Below are positions 58,651-58,833 of a stretch of DNA of 58,833 nucleotides, piece by piece. Below the pieces are notes generated by a model. It saw nothing but the letters and a program-made list of their open reading frames with translations, did no database searches and had not been told where the DNA came from. The DNA lies in assembly GCF_943193135.1 (NCBI RefSeq), contig NZ_CALPCZ010000015.1:1-58833 (forward strand), read 5' to 3'. Within the stretch, counting starts at the first letter, position 1. Each line of letters starts with the position of its first letter. Source of the DNA: Odoribacter lunatus (GTDB taxonomy: Bacteria > Bacteroidota > Bacteroidia > Bacteroidales > Marinifilaceae). The position numbers and the translations under genes are program-made.

Positions 58651-58833
58651 ACTTTCAATATTGCTTAGATTTTTCTTAATAACAAATCTTCGGTAAATTT
58701 TGGGGGAATTTTTCTATCTGAAGTACAGGAAAAACAACTTAAAAAAGGATATATGTTTTATAAGCATGTACCTGTAGTTTCATGTTGAAAAAAAGAAAAT
58801 AAGTTTTTAATATTTTATTGGGGATTATTTTGA
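58651..58833. other. Window-end region without a gene
   Basis: AT-rich sequence beyond the permease terminator. I see no coding frame or clear promoter; it is probably the upstream region of a gene beyond the edge. Confidence 0.5.

Overview
The window reads as a chromosome segment of an anaerobic gut Bacteroidales bacterium. The signs are repeated Bacteroidetes-type promoter cores (TAnnTTTG, some with a TTTG box about 19 bases upstream), a GldF/GldG gliding-type transporter gene, ECF sigma/anti-sigma pairing, many Bacteroidetes hypothetical families, and enzymes for host-type glycans (GH35, GH95, GH109-like, a serine-type sulfatase). A member of the Odoribacteraceae (Odoribacter/Butyricimonas) is plausible, but the genus is a guess. 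I see no rRNA, IS element, phage, CRISPR array or SusC/SusD pair. One tRNA gene is present.

Layout: 1-2313 is the 3' part of a large secreted protein with an FGE/SUMF1-like domain and a glycine-rich end, closed by a strong terminator. 2.4-7.9 kb holds a Nudix hydrolase, an AlbA_2/Schlafen-type regulator, a TrmH methyltransferase, a hypothetical protein and dipeptidyl peptidase III. 7.9-10.05 kb (minus) is an ECF sigma, membrane anti-sigma-like and beta-helix cassette. 10.1-12.8 kb (minus) is DUF1599-DoxX/MauE-tpiA, divergent from folP. 13.75-18.7 kb (minus) is a lipoprotein with low-complexity tail, an OmpP1/FadL-like barrel, miaB and a SpoU methylase. 18.8-23.7 kb (plus) is proS, mutY, a sulfatase and an unknown gene. 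23.8-26.7 kb (minus) is a large secreted gluzincin with a propeller and barrel-like end. 26.8-31.9 kb is ligA-clpC. 31.9-33.7 kb (minus) is Lrp, TetR and LolA-like. 33.8-35.6 kb is cdaA and a TIGR01777 epimerase. 35.6-37.6 kb (minus) is purC and phoH. 37.7-43.4 kb is mazG, a small protein, dnaN, a DEDD exonuclease and a fused gldF-gldG. 43.5-47.9 kb is a GH35 galactosidase, then an acidic-tailed protein and a cytosolic trypsin-like protease that seem to share a domain. 48.3-58.6 kb is tRNA-Arg, copA, a 50-residue ORF, a GH109-like lipoprotein, an acyltransferase, a GH95 fucosidase and a FtsX-type permease.

Most of the window is housekeeping: DNA replication and repair (ligA, dnaN, exonuclease, mutY), nucleotide clean-up (mazG, Nudix), RNA modification (miaB, two SpoU enzymes), folate, purine and glycolytic genes, and envelope functions. 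The glycan enzymes are spread over about 35 kb rather than joined in a polysaccharide utilisation locus. Together their activities fit removal of sulfate, fucose, galactose and GalNAc from host mucin or blood-group-like chains; that is inference from families.

The best candidates for something undescribed are: (1) the adjacent pair at 45388-47903, a cytosolic HtrA-like protease with a zinc ribbon and a protein with an acidic and Gln/Met-rich tail, both apparently carrying the same YbjN/secretion-chaperone-like domain; (2) a DNA ligase LigA with about 170 extra residues that look like two further copies of its helix-hairpin-helix unit; (3) a surface metallopeptidase joined to a propeller and a barrel; and (4) short repeat arrays at 4371-4479 and 48037-48099.
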